Of a stretch of 64,000 bases of DNA, positions 1-8,606 are shown one piece after another. Under the pieces are notes generated by a model. That model was not told where the DNA came from, made no database searches, and saw only the letters and a list, made by a program, of their open reading frames with translations. Made by a program: the position numbers and the translations under genes. How positions within the stretch are numbered: position 1 is the first letter of the stretch; each line of letters begins with the position of its first letter. This stretch comes from JAEUHO01 sp046350655 (GTDB lineage Bacteria > Planctomycetota > PLA2 > JAEUHO01): NCBI GenBank assembly GCA_046350655.1, contig JAXMAB010000006.1, positions 372,001-436,000 on the forward strand. Reading direction: 5' to 3'.

Positions 1-781
1 GGCGATGGTCGAGCACGAGGCCCTCGACGCGCTCGTGATCGCGTCGCCGGACGCGACCCACGCGGCCCTCCTCGACCTCGCGCTCGACGCGGGCCTGCAC
101 GCGCTCGTCGAGAAGCCGCTCGTGTACGGCCCCGGCGACTGGGTGGCCCGCGGCACCGCGCTCGTGGCGGCCTTCGCGGCGCGCGACCTCTGCCTGGTGA
201 CGAACGCGCAGTGGCGCCACGCGCTCTCGACCTACATGCGGCTGTTCCCGGACGTCGCGCCGCGCCGGGCCTCGCGTTGCGAGATGTCGCTCGCACCCTC
301 GGTGGGGGGGCCGGCGGCCGTGCCGACGGCGATGCCGCACCCGCTCTCGGTGCTCGACCACCTCTACCCGACCTCGACGCCGGGCCTGCGCGACCTGCGC
401 GTGACCGGGACCCCCGACGCCTTCGAGGTCGCGTTCACCCACCCCGGCCGCGACGTCGCGTGCGTCGTCCGGCTGGTGCAGACGGCGGCCCGGCCGCGGC
501 CGTTCTCGTTCGGGTTCGACGGCGCCGTCGCCCACCGGACGATCACGGAGCCGGGCTACCGGATGGCGCTCGCCACGGCCTCGGGCGACCGCTCGGTGCC
601 GCTGCCCGACCCCGTCGAGGCCGTGGTGAAGGACTTCGTCGCGCGGGTGCGGCGCGGGCCGCCGTTCCCGGCGGAGGGGTTCGCCGTGCCGGGGCTCGTC
701 CACCTCCGCCAGGTGGCCGAGGCCGTCGGCGCGGCCTTCGGCGGCCGGGGCGGGTTTGCCGCCGCCCCCGGGTCCGATTAG
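1..781 (+). CDS. Gfo/Idh/MocA-family oxidoreductase, 5' truncated by the window edge
   Basis: Likely NAD(P)-dependent sugar oxidoreductase. The visible part opens with the second half of a Rossmann domain: DALVIASPDATHAALL followed by the family's EKP motif (ALVEKPLV, about residues 33-40 of the visible protein). The lysine of EKP is the conserved cofactor or catalytic residue in this family. The rest is the C-terminal dimerisation and substrate domain. The nucleotide-binding GxGxxG stretch is missing because the reading frame runs off the left edge; the ATG at 5 is internal, not a true start. It ends 12 bases before a radical SAM gene and heads the glycan/LPS gene run, so a role in making an activated sugar is inferred. 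Substrate unknown. Confidence 0.75.
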   Translation, partial: AMVEHEALDALVIASPDATHAALLDLALDAGLHALVEKPLVYGPGDWVARGTALVAAFAARDLCLVTNAQWRHALSTYMRLFPDVAPRRASRCEMSLAPSVGGPAAVPTAMPHPLSVLDHLYPTSTPGLRDLRVTGTPDAFEVAFTHPGRDVACVVRLVQTAARPRPFSFGFDGAVAHRTITEPGYRMALATASGDRSVPLPDPVEAVVKDFVARVRRGPPFPAEGFAVPGLVHLRQVAEAVGAAFGGRGGFAAAPGSD

Positions 782-793
782 CCTTCACAGGCT

Positions 794-2032
794 ATGAGCA
801 CGCCGGCGCCGCGAGAGGCCGTCCACGACTTCTCGAAGAAGCTCCGTCAGCCCTCGCTGTACGGCCGCGTCGTCGACTACGTCGCCTGGCAGCGCCAGGT
901 GCGCGCCGCGAAGGCCCGCGGCGAGGCCGGGCCCGCCATGCCCGACTGGTCGCCCCTGTCGATCAACCTCGACCTGACGACGGCCTGCAACTACGCCTGC
1001 GACCACTGCATCGACCTCGAGATCCTGAACAGCGGGATCGCCTACGAGGAGCAGGCGCTCCGGGCGTCGCTCAAGGAGATGGCCGCGCGCGGCCTGAAGA
1101 GCGTGATCCTGATCGGCGGCGGCGAGCCCACGGTCTACCCGGGGTTCGCCGGCTTCGCCCGCTACCTCAAGGACCTCGGCCTCGCGGTCGCCGTCGTGAG
1201 CAACGGCAGCCGCAACGAGAAGATCCTCGAGGCGGCCGAGCGCTTCGACGCCGGCGACTGGGTCCGCCTTTCGCTCGACGCGGGCACCGACGCCACGTTC
1301 CAGGCGATGCACAAGCCGAAGAGGCCGGTGACCCTCGACCACATCTGCGCCGGCATCACGCGGATCAAGGCCGCGAACCCCGCGCCCCGCCTCGGCTTCT
1401 CCTACATCATCACGTGGAAGGGCGCGACCTCGCGCGGCGCCGACGACAAGATCGTCGAGAACCTCGACGAGATCCCGCTCGCGGCCCGCCGCGCCCGCGA
1501 CGCCGGCTTCGACTACATCTCGTTCAAGCCGTTCCTCACGCGCCGCGAGGACGGCGCCGAGGTGATGGACCCGGCGCAGGCCGAGGCCGAGACCGCCGCC
1601 GTCGTGGCCCGCATCCGCGCGCGCCTCGACGAGGCGAAGGCGTTCGCGTCGTCGTCGTTCAAGGTGCTCGAGAGCGCCAACCTCAAGATGCTCGAGTCGG
1701 GGTCGTGGCGGTCGTGGACGCAGCAGCCGCGCATGTGCCACATGCAGGCCCTGCGCCAGGTGCTGACGCCGCTGGGCCTCTACAACTGCCCCGCGCACCG
1801 CGGCGTCCCGAAGGCCCGCATCGGCGAGAAGGACGCGTACGCGTCGCCGGCCTCGTGCCACACGACCGCCGCGGGCACCGCGGGCATCCTCGACCGCTTC
1901 GACGCGAGCGTCGAGTGCCGCGAGGTGACGTGCCTCTACCACGACACCAACTGGTGGCTCGAGGAGGCCATCGAGGGCCGGGGCCTCGACCGCGCGGACG
2001 CCGTCCCCGAGGGCGGCGACTGGTTCCTGTGA
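794..2032 (+). CDS. radical SAM protein with C-terminal cysteine-rich (SPASM-like) region
   Basis: 412 aa. The radical SAM [4Fe-4S] signature CNYACDHC gives C65, C69 and C72, followed by the SAM-binding GGGEP at 108-112. The last 100 residues hold further cysteines (CHMQ, YNCPAH, ASCH, VECRE, VTCLYH), which fits an auxiliary-cluster region of SPASM type; this assignment is by pattern only. The reaction is unknown. It sits between a sugar oxidoreductase and a NUDIX protein, and its TGA overlaps the next GTG start, so it is probably co-translated with the LPS core genes and may modify a sugar or lipid of that pathway. Confidence 0.8.
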   Translation: MSTPAPREAVHDFSKKLRQPSLYGRVVDYVAWQRQVRAAKARGEAGPAMPDWSPLSINLDLTTACNYACDHCIDLEILNSGIAYEEQALRASLKEMAARGLKSVILIGGGEPTVYPGFAGFARYLKDLGLAVAVVSNGSRNEKILEAAERFDAGDWVRLSLDAGTDATFQAMHKPKRPVTLDHICAGITRIKAANPAPRLGFSYIITWKGATSRGADDKIVENLDEIPLAARRARDAGFDYISFKPFLTRREDGAEVMDPAQAEAETAAVVARIRARLDEAKAFASSSFKVLESANLKMLESGSWRSWTQQPRMCHMQALRQVLTPLGLYNCPAHRGVPKARIGEKDAYASPASCHTTAAGTAGILDRFDASVECREVTCLYHDTNWWLEEAIEGRGLDRADAVPEGGDWFL

Positions 2033-2901
2033 GCCCGCGCGGCCGTCGTTCGTCGCCGCCCGCCGCGGCCGACCCGCTCGGCGGCGACGACGTGCTCGAC
2101 GTCGAGGTCGTCGAGGACCGCACGAAGGGCAGCCTCGCCGACCAGGGCTTCCTGAAGGTGCGCCGCCTCGTCGTGCGCACGAAGTTCAAGGACGGCACCG
2201 CGTCGGCGCCCTACCCGTGCGACATCCTCTCGCGCGTGCGCACCGACGCGGTCGCGCTCCTGCTCTACGAGCTCACGGGGGACGCGGCCCCGCGCGGGGG
2301 ACGCAAGGCCCGGCGGCCGGCGGGCGCCGCGCGGCCGGCCCGGCGCGGCCTGCGCGTGCTGCTCAAGACGGGCATCCGTCCGCCGGTCTTCCTGCGGCGT
2401 CACCTCCCGCTCACGCAGCCCGACGCGCGGCCCTACGGCCGCCTCGTCGAGATGGTCGCGGGCATGCTCGAGCCCGACGACACCGGGCGGCACGGCGTCG
2501 CGCGCCGCGCCGCGGCGGAGGCCCTCGAGGAGGCCGGCGTGAAGGTGCCGCTGAAGGCCGTCGTGCCGCTCGGCGCCGAGTCGTTCCCGAGCCCGGGCGT
2601 GACCGACGAGAAGGTGCACTTCCGCGCCGCGCCCGCCGACCTCGACGCGCGCCGCGCGCCCGAGGGCGACGGCTCGGCGATGGAGCACGGCACGCAGGTG
2701 CTCGTCCTGCCCGTCGAGGAGGCGATCGCGGCCTGCCGGCGCGGCGACATCCCCGACATGAAGACCGAGATGGCGCTCCTGCGCCTCTGCGACCTCGTCG
2801 GCTACGTCCCGTCCCTCGGCTGCTTCGTGGACGAGCTGCCGGCGGGGCTGCGCAAGCGGTTCCGGCCGCTCGGGCTCGCCGGCGACGCAGGCGCGCGATG
2901 A
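2029..2901 (+). CDS. NUDIX hydrolase-like protein with a degenerate Nudix box
   Basis: 290 aa, starting at a GTG that overlaps the previous stop (GTGA at 2029). The core (about residues 145-270) resembles ADP-ribose or nucleotide-sugar pyrophosphatases. The Nudix box is recognisable around GMLEPDDTG...AAEALEEAGV, keeping the metal-binding EExGV end, but the usual REU arginine is alanine, so activity is not certain. The first 30 residues are low-complexity. A much longer open frame runs upstream in this phase, but it is a shadow of the two preceding genes. The last base pairs overlap the next ATG (ATGA), indicating coupling. In this context it could hydrolyse a nucleotide-activated sugar. Confidence 0.7.
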   Translation: MSPRGRRSSPPAAADPLGGDDVLDVEVVEDRTKGSLADQGFLKVRRLVVRTKFKDGTASAPYPCDILSRVRTDAVALLLYELTGDAAPRGGRKARRPAGAARPARRGLRVLLKTGIRPPVFLRRHLPLTQPDARPYGRLVEMVAGMLEPDDTGRHGVARRAAAEALEEAGVKVPLKAVVPLGAESFPSPGVTDEKVHFRAAPADLDARRAPEGDGSAMEHGTQVLVLPVEEAIAACRRGDIPDMKTEMALLRLCDLVGYVPSLGCFVDELPAGLRKRFRPLGLAGDAGAR

Positions 2902-4187
2902 AGGCGGCCCGCGGGCAGGTGGTCGCGGAGGCCGCGCTGCTCGAGGCGCTCGCCGCGCGGCGCGCGGCCGGCGCGAAGGTCGTCTTCACGAACGGCGGCT
3001 TCGACCTGCTCCACGTCGGCCACGTGCGCATGTTGACCGAGGCCGCGACGCTCGGCGACGTGCTCGTCGTCGGCGTCAACGACGACGCGTCGGTGCGCGC
3101 GAGCAAGGGGCCCGGGCGGCCCCTCGTGCCGGCGGCCGAACGCGCCGAGCTGATCGCCGCCGTCGCGGGCGTCGACTACGTCGTCGTGTTCGCCGACCGC
3201 ACCGTCGACCGCCTGCTGCGCGCCGTGCGGCCCGACGTCCACGCCAAGGGCCGCGACTACGCCGACGCGACGCTGCCCGAGGCCGCGACGAACCGCGCGC
3301 TCGGCATCACGACGGCCTACGTCGGCGACGCGAAGGGCCACGCGACGAGCGACCTCGTGGCCCGCCTCGGCGCGCCCGTCGTGGCGCTCGACCGCGTGGA
3401 GTCGGTCGCCGTCGGCGGCGCGGCGGGCCTCGCGTTGCGGGGCAAGGCTCGGTTCCTCGCGGCGCACGGGCTCGGCGACCTGCCGTCGCTGCTCGCGGGC
3501 ACGCAGGGCACCGTCGTGCTGCGCCACGCGACCCGGACGGTGCGCCGCATCGAGGTCTCGGGCGAGGTGGTCTACGCGAAGGTCGAGCCCGAGGCGCGGC
3601 GCGGGCCGGGCGCGCTCGACGAGTTCCGCCACCACCTCGCGGTGCGCGCGGCGGGCCTGCGCGCCCCCGAGCCGTGGCTCGCGCTCGAGGGCAAGGGCCC
3701 CGACGGGCGCAAGGCGCGCGCCCTCGTGACCAAGGAGGCCCGCGGCACGCCCCTCGACGCGTTCCTGCGCGCGCGGCTCCCCGCCGCCAGCGCGCGCGAC
3801 CGCGCGGCGTGGGCCCGCGGCCTCGGCGTGGCGGTGCGGGCGCTGCACACCGCGCGGTTCCTGCACCCCGACCTGCTCGCGCACCACCTCGTGGTGGACG
3901 GCAGCCCGGCGGGCGGGCCCGCGGCGCTCACGTTCCTCGACCTCGCCCGCCTCGACCGGGCCCGCGTGCGCGTGTCGCCGAAGGACGCGGCGCCCGGGCT
4001 CGCGGCGCTCGCGCTCTCGTTGCGGCCGTTCACGACGGCGCGGTTCCGCCTGGCGGTCCTGCGGGCCTACCTCGGCGGCTCGCTCTCCGAGTCGCGGGCG
4101 TGGCGCGACGCGATCGGCAAGCGCATCGAGAAGGTGAAGGACCGCGGCACGTTCCGCGCGCTCGCGGCCGAGGGAGGCGCGTCGTGA
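2898..4187 (+). CDS. fusion of an HldE-C-type nucleotidyltransferase with an LPS kinase-like domain
   Basis: 429 aa with two parts. Residues about 26-160 form a cytidylyltransferase-fold domain like the C-terminal half of HldE (RfaE2): FTNGGFDLLHVGH carries the nucleotide-binding HxGH (H39-H42), then GDVLVVGVNDD and KGPGRPLVPAAERAELI. That domain in HldE makes ADP-heptose from heptose-1-phosphate. Residues about 185-425 look like a WaaP/Kdo-kinase-type small-molecule kinase: YAKVEPEARRG, TKEARGTPLDAFL, LHPDLLAHHLVV and FLDLARLDRARV near the end. Usual family members carry these activities on separate proteins. The HldE N-terminal sugar kinase domain is absent. The ATG overlaps the NUDIX stop and the stop overlaps the next GTG. 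Heptose activation plus core phosphorylation is an inference from the domains. Confidence 0.8.
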   Translation: MKAARGQVVAEAALLEALAARRAAGAKVVFTNGGFDLLHVGHVRMLTEAATLGDVLVVGVNDDASVRASKGPGRPLVPAAERAELIAAVAGVDYVVVFADRTVDRLLRAVRPDVHAKGRDYADATLPEAATNRALGITTAYVGDAKGHATSDLVARLGAPVVALDRVESVAVGGAAGLALRGKARFLAAHGLGDLPSLLAGTQGTVVLRHATRTVRRIEVSGEVVYAKVEPEARRGPGALDEFRHHLAVRAAGLRAPEPWLALEGKGPDGRKARALVTKEARGTPLDAFLRARLPAASARDRAAWARGLGVAVRALHTARFLHPDLLAHHLVVDGSPAGGPAALTFLDLARLDRARVRVSPKDAAPGLAALALSLRPFTTARFRLAVLRAYLGGSLSESRAWRDAIGKRIEKVKDRGTFRALAAEGGAS

Positions 4188-4972
4188 AGGACGACGACGT
4201 GCTGCACGCCGACGAGGCGACGACCGCGGCGCTGGCCGCGGCCGGCGTGCGGTGCGTCCGCGACGTCCTCGCGCGCAGCGAGTGCGTGCGCGACCTCAAG
4301 GACCGCAGCAACCACGTCCTGCGGGCGGGGCCCGCCGTCTACCACGTGAAGCTGTCGAAGCGCGCGAAGGTGTCGCGCGAGGCCGTCGCGATCGAGTTCC
4401 TCCAGGGGATCGGCGTGCCGACGGCGAGCCTCGCGTTCTGGAGCGCCCTGCGCGGCGTCGGGGCGCTCTGCGGCACCGTCGACCTCGCGCCCGCCCGGCC
4501 CATGGACGACCTCCTGCGCGAGGGGGCGCTGTCGCCCGCGGCCATCGACGGGGCGTTCAAGGCCCTCGCCGAGGCGGCCGCGGCCATGCACGAGGCGCGG
4601 GTCCACCACCGCGACCTCTACCTCAACCACGTCTTCGTCGACCCGACGGGGGCGCGGCCCGGCGTCACGATCATCGACGTCGAGCGGCTGCAGCGGCACG
4701 TCGGCGTGCTGCCCCGCGCCATCGTGAAGGACCTCGCGGCCGTCGAGGCCTCGATCCCCGAGGGGACCGTCGACCTCACGTACCGCGCGCGGCTCGTCGT
4801 CCACTACCTGCGGGCGCGGCGGTTCCCGGTGCGGATGCTGCTCGGCAACCTCCTGCGGCGCGTGTCGAAGAAGGTCGAGGAGATCCGGGCGCACGTCCCG
4901 CGGACCCCGGTCGGGGCGGCCGCCCGGCCCAGCCCGGTCCATTCACGAGGGATGAGCCGCGACAGGGGCTGA
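4184..4972 (+). CDS. lipopolysaccharide core (Kdo/heptose) kinase family protein
   Basis: 262 aa, GTG start overlapping the previous stop. It belongs to the WaaP/KdkA-type, protein-kinase-like fold that phosphorylates LPS core sugars. VYHVKLSKRAK carries a candidate ATP-binding lysine near residue 56. HHRDLYLNH (141-149) is the catalytic loop with D144 and N148, and IIDVERLQ (from 163) holds the metal-binding aspartate. The last 20 residues are a basic, low-complexity tail. It follows a gene whose second domain is of the same broad family, so two kinases act in one cluster. Assignment to the family is firm; which sugar is phosphorylated is not known. Confidence 0.8.
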   Translation: MKDDDVLHADEATTAALAAAGVRCVRDVLARSECVRDLKDRSNHVLRAGPAVYHVKLSKRAKVSREAVAIEFLQGIGVPTASLAFWSALRGVGALCGTVDLAPARPMDDLLREGALSPAAIDGAFKALAEAAAAMHEARVHHRDLYLNHVFVDPTGARPGVTIIDVERLQRHVGVLPRAIVKDLAAVEASIPEGTVDLTYRARLVVHYLRARRFPVRMLLGNLLRRVSKKVEEIRAHVPRTPVGAAARPSPVHSRGMSRDRG

Positions 4973-5182
4973 ACGATCCCCATCGGCCGGTGGGGGCCGA
5001 TGGATGCGACCCGGGCGCGGCGCGGAGGCGACGAGGGCGTGTTCCTGCACCACGCCGAGGAGCCTCCGCGCCGTGGCGGATGCGTTCGTGTCCGCGGTGG
5101 CCCTGCGAAACGCCCGGGTTGCAGCCGCGGCCCCAACCTCGTCCCCTCGTGCATGGGCCGGGCGAAAGCGTAGGATCGCGCC

Positions 5183-6412
5183 ATGAGGCTCGGCGTGCTC
5201 CTCGACCGGTTGGGCCCGACCGCCGGCGGCGCGGAGGCGCACACCGACGCGTTGATCCGCCGCACGCTCGCGCGCGGGCACGAGGTCCGCGTGGCGCACC
5301 TCGAGGGCACGCCACCGCCGGGCGCCGCCGCGGTGCCCCTCGGCGCCGTGCCGCGGTCGCGACCCGCGCGCGACCGCCACCTCGCGGTCGCCGGCGAGCG
5401 GGCCCTGCGCGACGCCGGGTGCACCGTCGTGTTCGCGGTGCGCCACGCGCTCGCGTGCGACGTCTACCTGCCCCACGGCGGCCTCGTCGCCGACGCGTGG
5501 GCCGCGCGCGACGCCTCGCGCGGCGGCGCGGGCCTCTTCGCGCGCCTCGCGGCGCGGTGGTCGAGGAAACGCGCGTTCTTCCTCGAGGCCGAGCGGGCCT
5601 TGCTGTCGCGCGCCGACGGGCCGCGCGTCGTGGCGGTCTCGCGGACGCTCGCGATGCGGATCGCGTCGGTCTACCCGGCCGCGCGCGGGCGGGTCACCGT
5701 GGTCCCGAACGGCGTCGACGTCGAGCACTTCAAGCCCGTGGGCGGGCCCGCGGGGGCGGCGGCGCGCGCGGCCACGCGCGCGGCCCTCGGCGTGCCCGCC
5801 GACGCCTACGTCGGCCTCCTGCTCGCGCACGACCCGTGGCTCAAGGGCCTCGCGACGCTGCTCGCGGCGGCGGCGCGGCCCGAGGTGCGCGCGCTCGCGC
5901 CGGCGTTCCACCTGGTGCTCGCGGGCCGGCGCGCCGACGCGGCGCTGCGGCACGAGGTCGCGCGCGCGGGCGTGGCCGACCGCGTCCACCTCGCGGGGGC
6001 CGTCGACGACCCGCGGCCGCTCTACGCCGCGGCCGACGTGCTCGTCCAGCCGACGTGGTTCGACCCGTGCTCGCTCACGTGCCTCGAGGCCCTCGCGATG
6101 GGGGTGCCCGTCGTGACGACGCAGCGCAACGGCGTGAGCGAGCTCCTCGGCCTGCGGGGCGGGATCGCGATCGAGCGGCCCGGCGACCCCGAGGGCGTCG
6201 CCCGCGCGCTCACCGTCCTCGCCGACGCCGACCTGCGCCGCGTGACCGCCGAGGACGCGCGCTACCAGGCGCGCAAGACGCGCCTCGAGACGCGCCTCGA
6301 CCAGGTGATCGACGTCTGCCTCGGGCCCGACGCCCCGCGCAAGGCCGTCGTGCGCGAGGCCGACGACGGGGGCCCGCCGGCCGACCCCTCCCTCGCCGCG
6401 GGGGCGCGATGA
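5183..6412 (+). CDS. glycosyltransferase family 4 (WaaG-like)
   Basis: 409 aa, two Rossmann-like (GT-B) domains. The N-terminal acceptor domain starts MRLGVLLDRLGPTAGGAEAH, with the glycine-rich loop typical of GT4. LPHGGLVADAW and VVAVSRTLAMRI follow. The donor domain begins near VTVVPNGVDVEHFKP, continues with an LLAHDPWLKG-type strand, and contains the GT4 signature region PTWFDPCSLTCLEALAMG leading into GVPVVTTQRNGVSELL. It resembles LPS core glucosyltransferase I. A 210-bp gap separates it from the kinase, so it may have its own promoter; the gap shows nothing I can name. Its stop overlaps the next gene's ATG. Confidence 0.85.
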   Translation: MRLGVLLDRLGPTAGGAEAHTDALIRRTLARGHEVRVAHLEGTPPPGAAAVPLGAVPRSRPARDRHLAVAGERALRDAGCTVVFAVRHALACDVYLPHGGLVADAWAARDASRGGAGLFARLAARWSRKRAFFLEAERALLSRADGPRVVAVSRTLAMRIASVYPAARGRVTVVPNGVDVEHFKPVGGPAGAAARAATRAALGVPADAYVGLLLAHDPWLKGLATLLAAAARPEVRALAPAFHLVLAGRRADAALRHEVARAGVADRVHLAGAVDDPRPLYAAADVLVQPTWFDPCSLTCLEALAMGVPVVTTQRNGVSELLGLRGGIAIERPGDPEGVARALTVLADADLRRVTAEDARYQARKTRLETRLDQVIDVCLGPDAPRKAVVREADDGGPPADPSLAAGAR

Positions 6413-7410
6413 GCCGGGGCCGCACCCTCGTCGTGATCACCGCGGAAGCGACGGGCGCGGTCGTGCGCCACCGCGCGATGGCCTTCGCGCCCGCGCTCGC
6501 GCGCGCGGGCGTGACCCTCGAGGTCCACGCGTGGGTGAAGTCGTGGCTCGCGCGCCGGCGCGTGCTCGCGCGCGCGCAGGAGGCGGGCCAGGCGCTCGTG
6601 CTGTCGCGCCTGCTGACGGCCGTCGACGTCGAGCGCCTGCGGGCCCGCGTGCGCCGGCTCCTCTTCGACTTCGACGACGCGCTGCCGTTCCGCGACACCG
6701 TCCACGGCGCGACGCCGTCGGGCACGCGCGGCGACCGCTTCCGCGCGATCGTCGCCGCCTCCGACGCGGTCTCCTGCGGCAACCCGTACCTCGCCGGCCT
6801 CGCCGCCGCGGCGGGCCGCCGCGCCACGGTGCTGCCGACGGTCGTCGAGGTGCCCGACGGGCCGCCCGCACCCGAGCCGCCGGTCCCGCCGCACGTGCTC
6901 GGCTGGATCGGCTCGCGCGCGACGCTGCCCTACGTCGAGTCCGCGACGGTCGAGCTGGCCGCCGTGGTGGCCATGGGCAACCCGTTCCGCCTCCGCATCA
7001 TCGCGGACGCGACGCCGACCATGCCGCCGGGCATCCCCGTCGAGGCGGTCCGCTGGTCCCTCGAGGGCGAGGCCGCGGCCATCGACGGCATGCACGTCGG
7101 CATCGCGCCGCTCCCCGACGACCCCTGGACGCGGGGCAAGTGCGGCCTGAAGGTGCTGCAGATGCTCGCCCGCGGCCGCCCCGTCGTCGTCAGCGCCGTC
7201 GGCGTCCAGCCGGAGCAGGTGAAGGACGGCGAGACGGGGTTCGTCGCGCCGACGCGCGAGGGCTTCGTCGAGAGCGTGCGCCGCCTGCTCAAGGACGAGG
7301 CGCTGCGCCGGCGGATGGGCGCGGCGGGGCGCGACGACGTCCGCGCGCGGTGGTCGGTCGCCGCGTGGTCGTCGAGGGTCGTCGAGCACGTGACGGGAGC
7401 GCTGACGTGA
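6409..7410 (+). CDS. glycosyltransferase, GT4-like
   Basis: 333 aa. ATG overlaps the previous TGA. The N-terminal domain is short and divergent (RTLVVITAEATGAVVRHRAM). LLFDFDDALPFRD resembles the DxDD-type segment seen in this subgroup. The C-terminal donor half is clear: VLGWIGSRATLPYV, then GKCGLKVLQMLARGRPVVVS, VGVQPEQVKDGETGFVA and a final RRRMGAAGRDDVRARWS helix. It lies between a WaaG-like enzyme and a GT9 heptosyltransferase, so it probably adds a sugar to the LPS core. Its donor and acceptor cannot be read from the sequence. The stop overlaps the following GTG. Confidence 0.78.
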   Translation: MSRGRTLVVITAEATGAVVRHRAMAFAPALARAGVTLEVHAWVKSWLARRRVLARAQEAGQALVLSRLLTAVDVERLRARVRRLLFDFDDALPFRDTVHGATPSGTRGDRFRAIVAASDAVSCGNPYLAGLAAAAGRRATVLPTVVEVPDGPPAPEPPVPPHVLGWIGSRATLPYVESATVELAAVVAMGNPFRLRIIADATPTMPPGIPVEAVRWSLEGEAAAIDGMHVGIAPLPDDPWTRGKCGLKVLQMLARGRPVVVSAVGVQPEQVKDGETGFVAPTREGFVESVRRLLKDEALRRRMGAAGRDDVRARWSVAAWSSRVVEHVTGALT

Positions 7411-8606
7411 ACGATCCCCTCCCGGGACCGCGAGGCCCGGTCGCCGACGGCCCGTCCTCGACGGCGGACGGGCCTCGCGGTCCCGCGCAGGCGGCCGCGG
7501 TCCCGACGTCGGGCGGGGCGGGGCCGATCCTCGCGGCGGCGGCGGCCGGGGTCGCGGCGGTGCCGGCGCCGGCGGTGTTGTTGGTGCGGCTGCCGAACCC
7601 GGCGGGCGACGTCGTGATGGCGACGCCGACGCTGCGGGCGTTGCGGCGGGCCCTGCCGTCGACGCGGATCCTGTGGGCGGGGACGCCGTCGGGGCTCGCG
7701 TTGCTCGACGGGCTGACGGAGCGCGACGACGTGCTGCCGATCGAGGGGCCGAACGCGCGCGGGTTGCTGGCGCCGATGCGGCTCGGGCGGTCGTGGCGGG
7801 CGGCGGGGGTCGATGCGGTGTTGTTGCTGAAGGACTCGTTCGGCGCGGGGCTGTCGGCGGCGGCGTCGAAGGCGAAGGTGCGGGTGGGCTACGTGCGGCA
7901 CGGGCGCGGCGGGTTCCTGACCCATCGCGTGGACCCGCCGCGCGGGGCCGACGGGCGGCGGCTGGCGGAGCCGATGACGGTGCGGTTCCACCGGCTGGCG
8001 GCGGTGTTCGGCGCGGTGGCGGACGGGCTCGGGCCGCGGCTGGTGGTGTCGGCGGAGGGCGAGGCGAAGGCGCGGGCGCGGCTCGCGCGCGAGCGCGTGC
8101 ACGGCGGGTACTTCGTCGTGAGCCCGGGCGCGGCGTTCGGGCCGTCGAAGGTCTATCCGCCGGCGTTGTTGGGCGAGGCGGCGCGGCAGGTGCGCGCGAA
8201 GACGGGGCTGTTGCCGATGGTGTTGTGCGCGCCGGGCGAGGAGGACCTCGCGCGCGCGACGGCGGACGCCATCGGGGCGCCGTGCGTGGCGACGCACGAC
8301 GACGTGGCCCGCTGGCCGGAGGCGAAGGCGTTGTTGAAGGGTGCGGAGCTCCTGATCGGCCCGGACGCGGGCCCGCGTCACGTGGCGGTGGCGCTCGGGA
8401 CGCCCGTCGTCGCGATCCTCGGTCCGACGGATCCCGGCTGGACGCGGGGCGACGAAGCCCTGGTCTCGATCGTGCGTCGCGAGGACCTCTCCTGCCTCGG
8501 CTGCCATCTCCGCGCGTGCCCGATCGGCCACCCGTGCATGCGGACGCTGCCCCCGTCCGCCGTCTCCTCGGCGGCGCTCTCCCGTCTTGGAACAAAGGGG
8601 TCGTAG
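7407..8606 (+). CDS. GT9 family (heptosyltransferase-like) glycosyltransferase
   Basis: 399 aa from a GTG at 7407 overlapping the previous stop. From about residue 52 it is a typical GT9 ADP-heptose transferase: LLVRLPNPAGDVVMATPTL, the family's opening G-D motif; GYFVVSPGAAFGPSKVYPP in the donor domain; LLIGPDAGPRHVAVALGTP and VAILGPTDPGWT; and a cysteine group CLGCHLRACPIGHPCM near the C-terminus, as in WaaF/WaaC. The first 50 residues are not part of the fold and are encoded largely by a family-2 inverted repeat (7423-7485). The stop codon lies inside a family-1 hairpin. Uses many more TTG leucine codons than the genes upstream. Confidence 0.85.
   Translation: MNDPLPGPRGPVADGPSSTADGPRGPAQAAAVPTSGGAGPILAAAAAGVAAVPAPAVLLVRLPNPAGDVVMATPTLRALRRALPSTRILWAGTPSGLALLDGLTERDDVLPIEGPNARGLLAPMRLGRSWRAAGVDAVLLLKDSFGAGLSAAASKAKVRVGYVRHGRGGFLTHRVDPPRGADGRRLAEPMTVRFHRLAAVFGAVADGLGPRLVVSAEGEAKARARLARERVHGGYFVVSPGAAFGPSKVYPPALLGEAARQVRAKTGLLPMVLCAPGEEDLARATADAIGAPCVATHDDVARWPEAKALLKGAELLIGPDAGPRHVAVALGTPVVAILGPTDPGWTRGDEALVSIVRREDLSCLGCHLRACPIGHPCMRTLPPSAVSSAALSRLGTKGS
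7423..7485. repeat. family-2 GC repeat, paired inverted arms inside a coding sequence
   Basis: Two perfect 17-bp arms, CGGGACCGCGAGGCCCG at 7423-7439 and its exact reverse complement at 7469-7485, separated by 29 bases. They lie in frame in the N-terminal extension of the GT9 gene and are translated as GPRGPV and GPRGPA. The same 17-mer recurs in non-coding spacers elsewhere in the window. Confidence 0.9.

Noticed and set aside
211..2901. An 896-residue open frame covering the first three genes
   Set aside because: Only its last 290 residues look like a protein (NUDIX). The rest is Arg/Pro-rich out-of-frame reading of the oxidoreductase and radical SAM genes.
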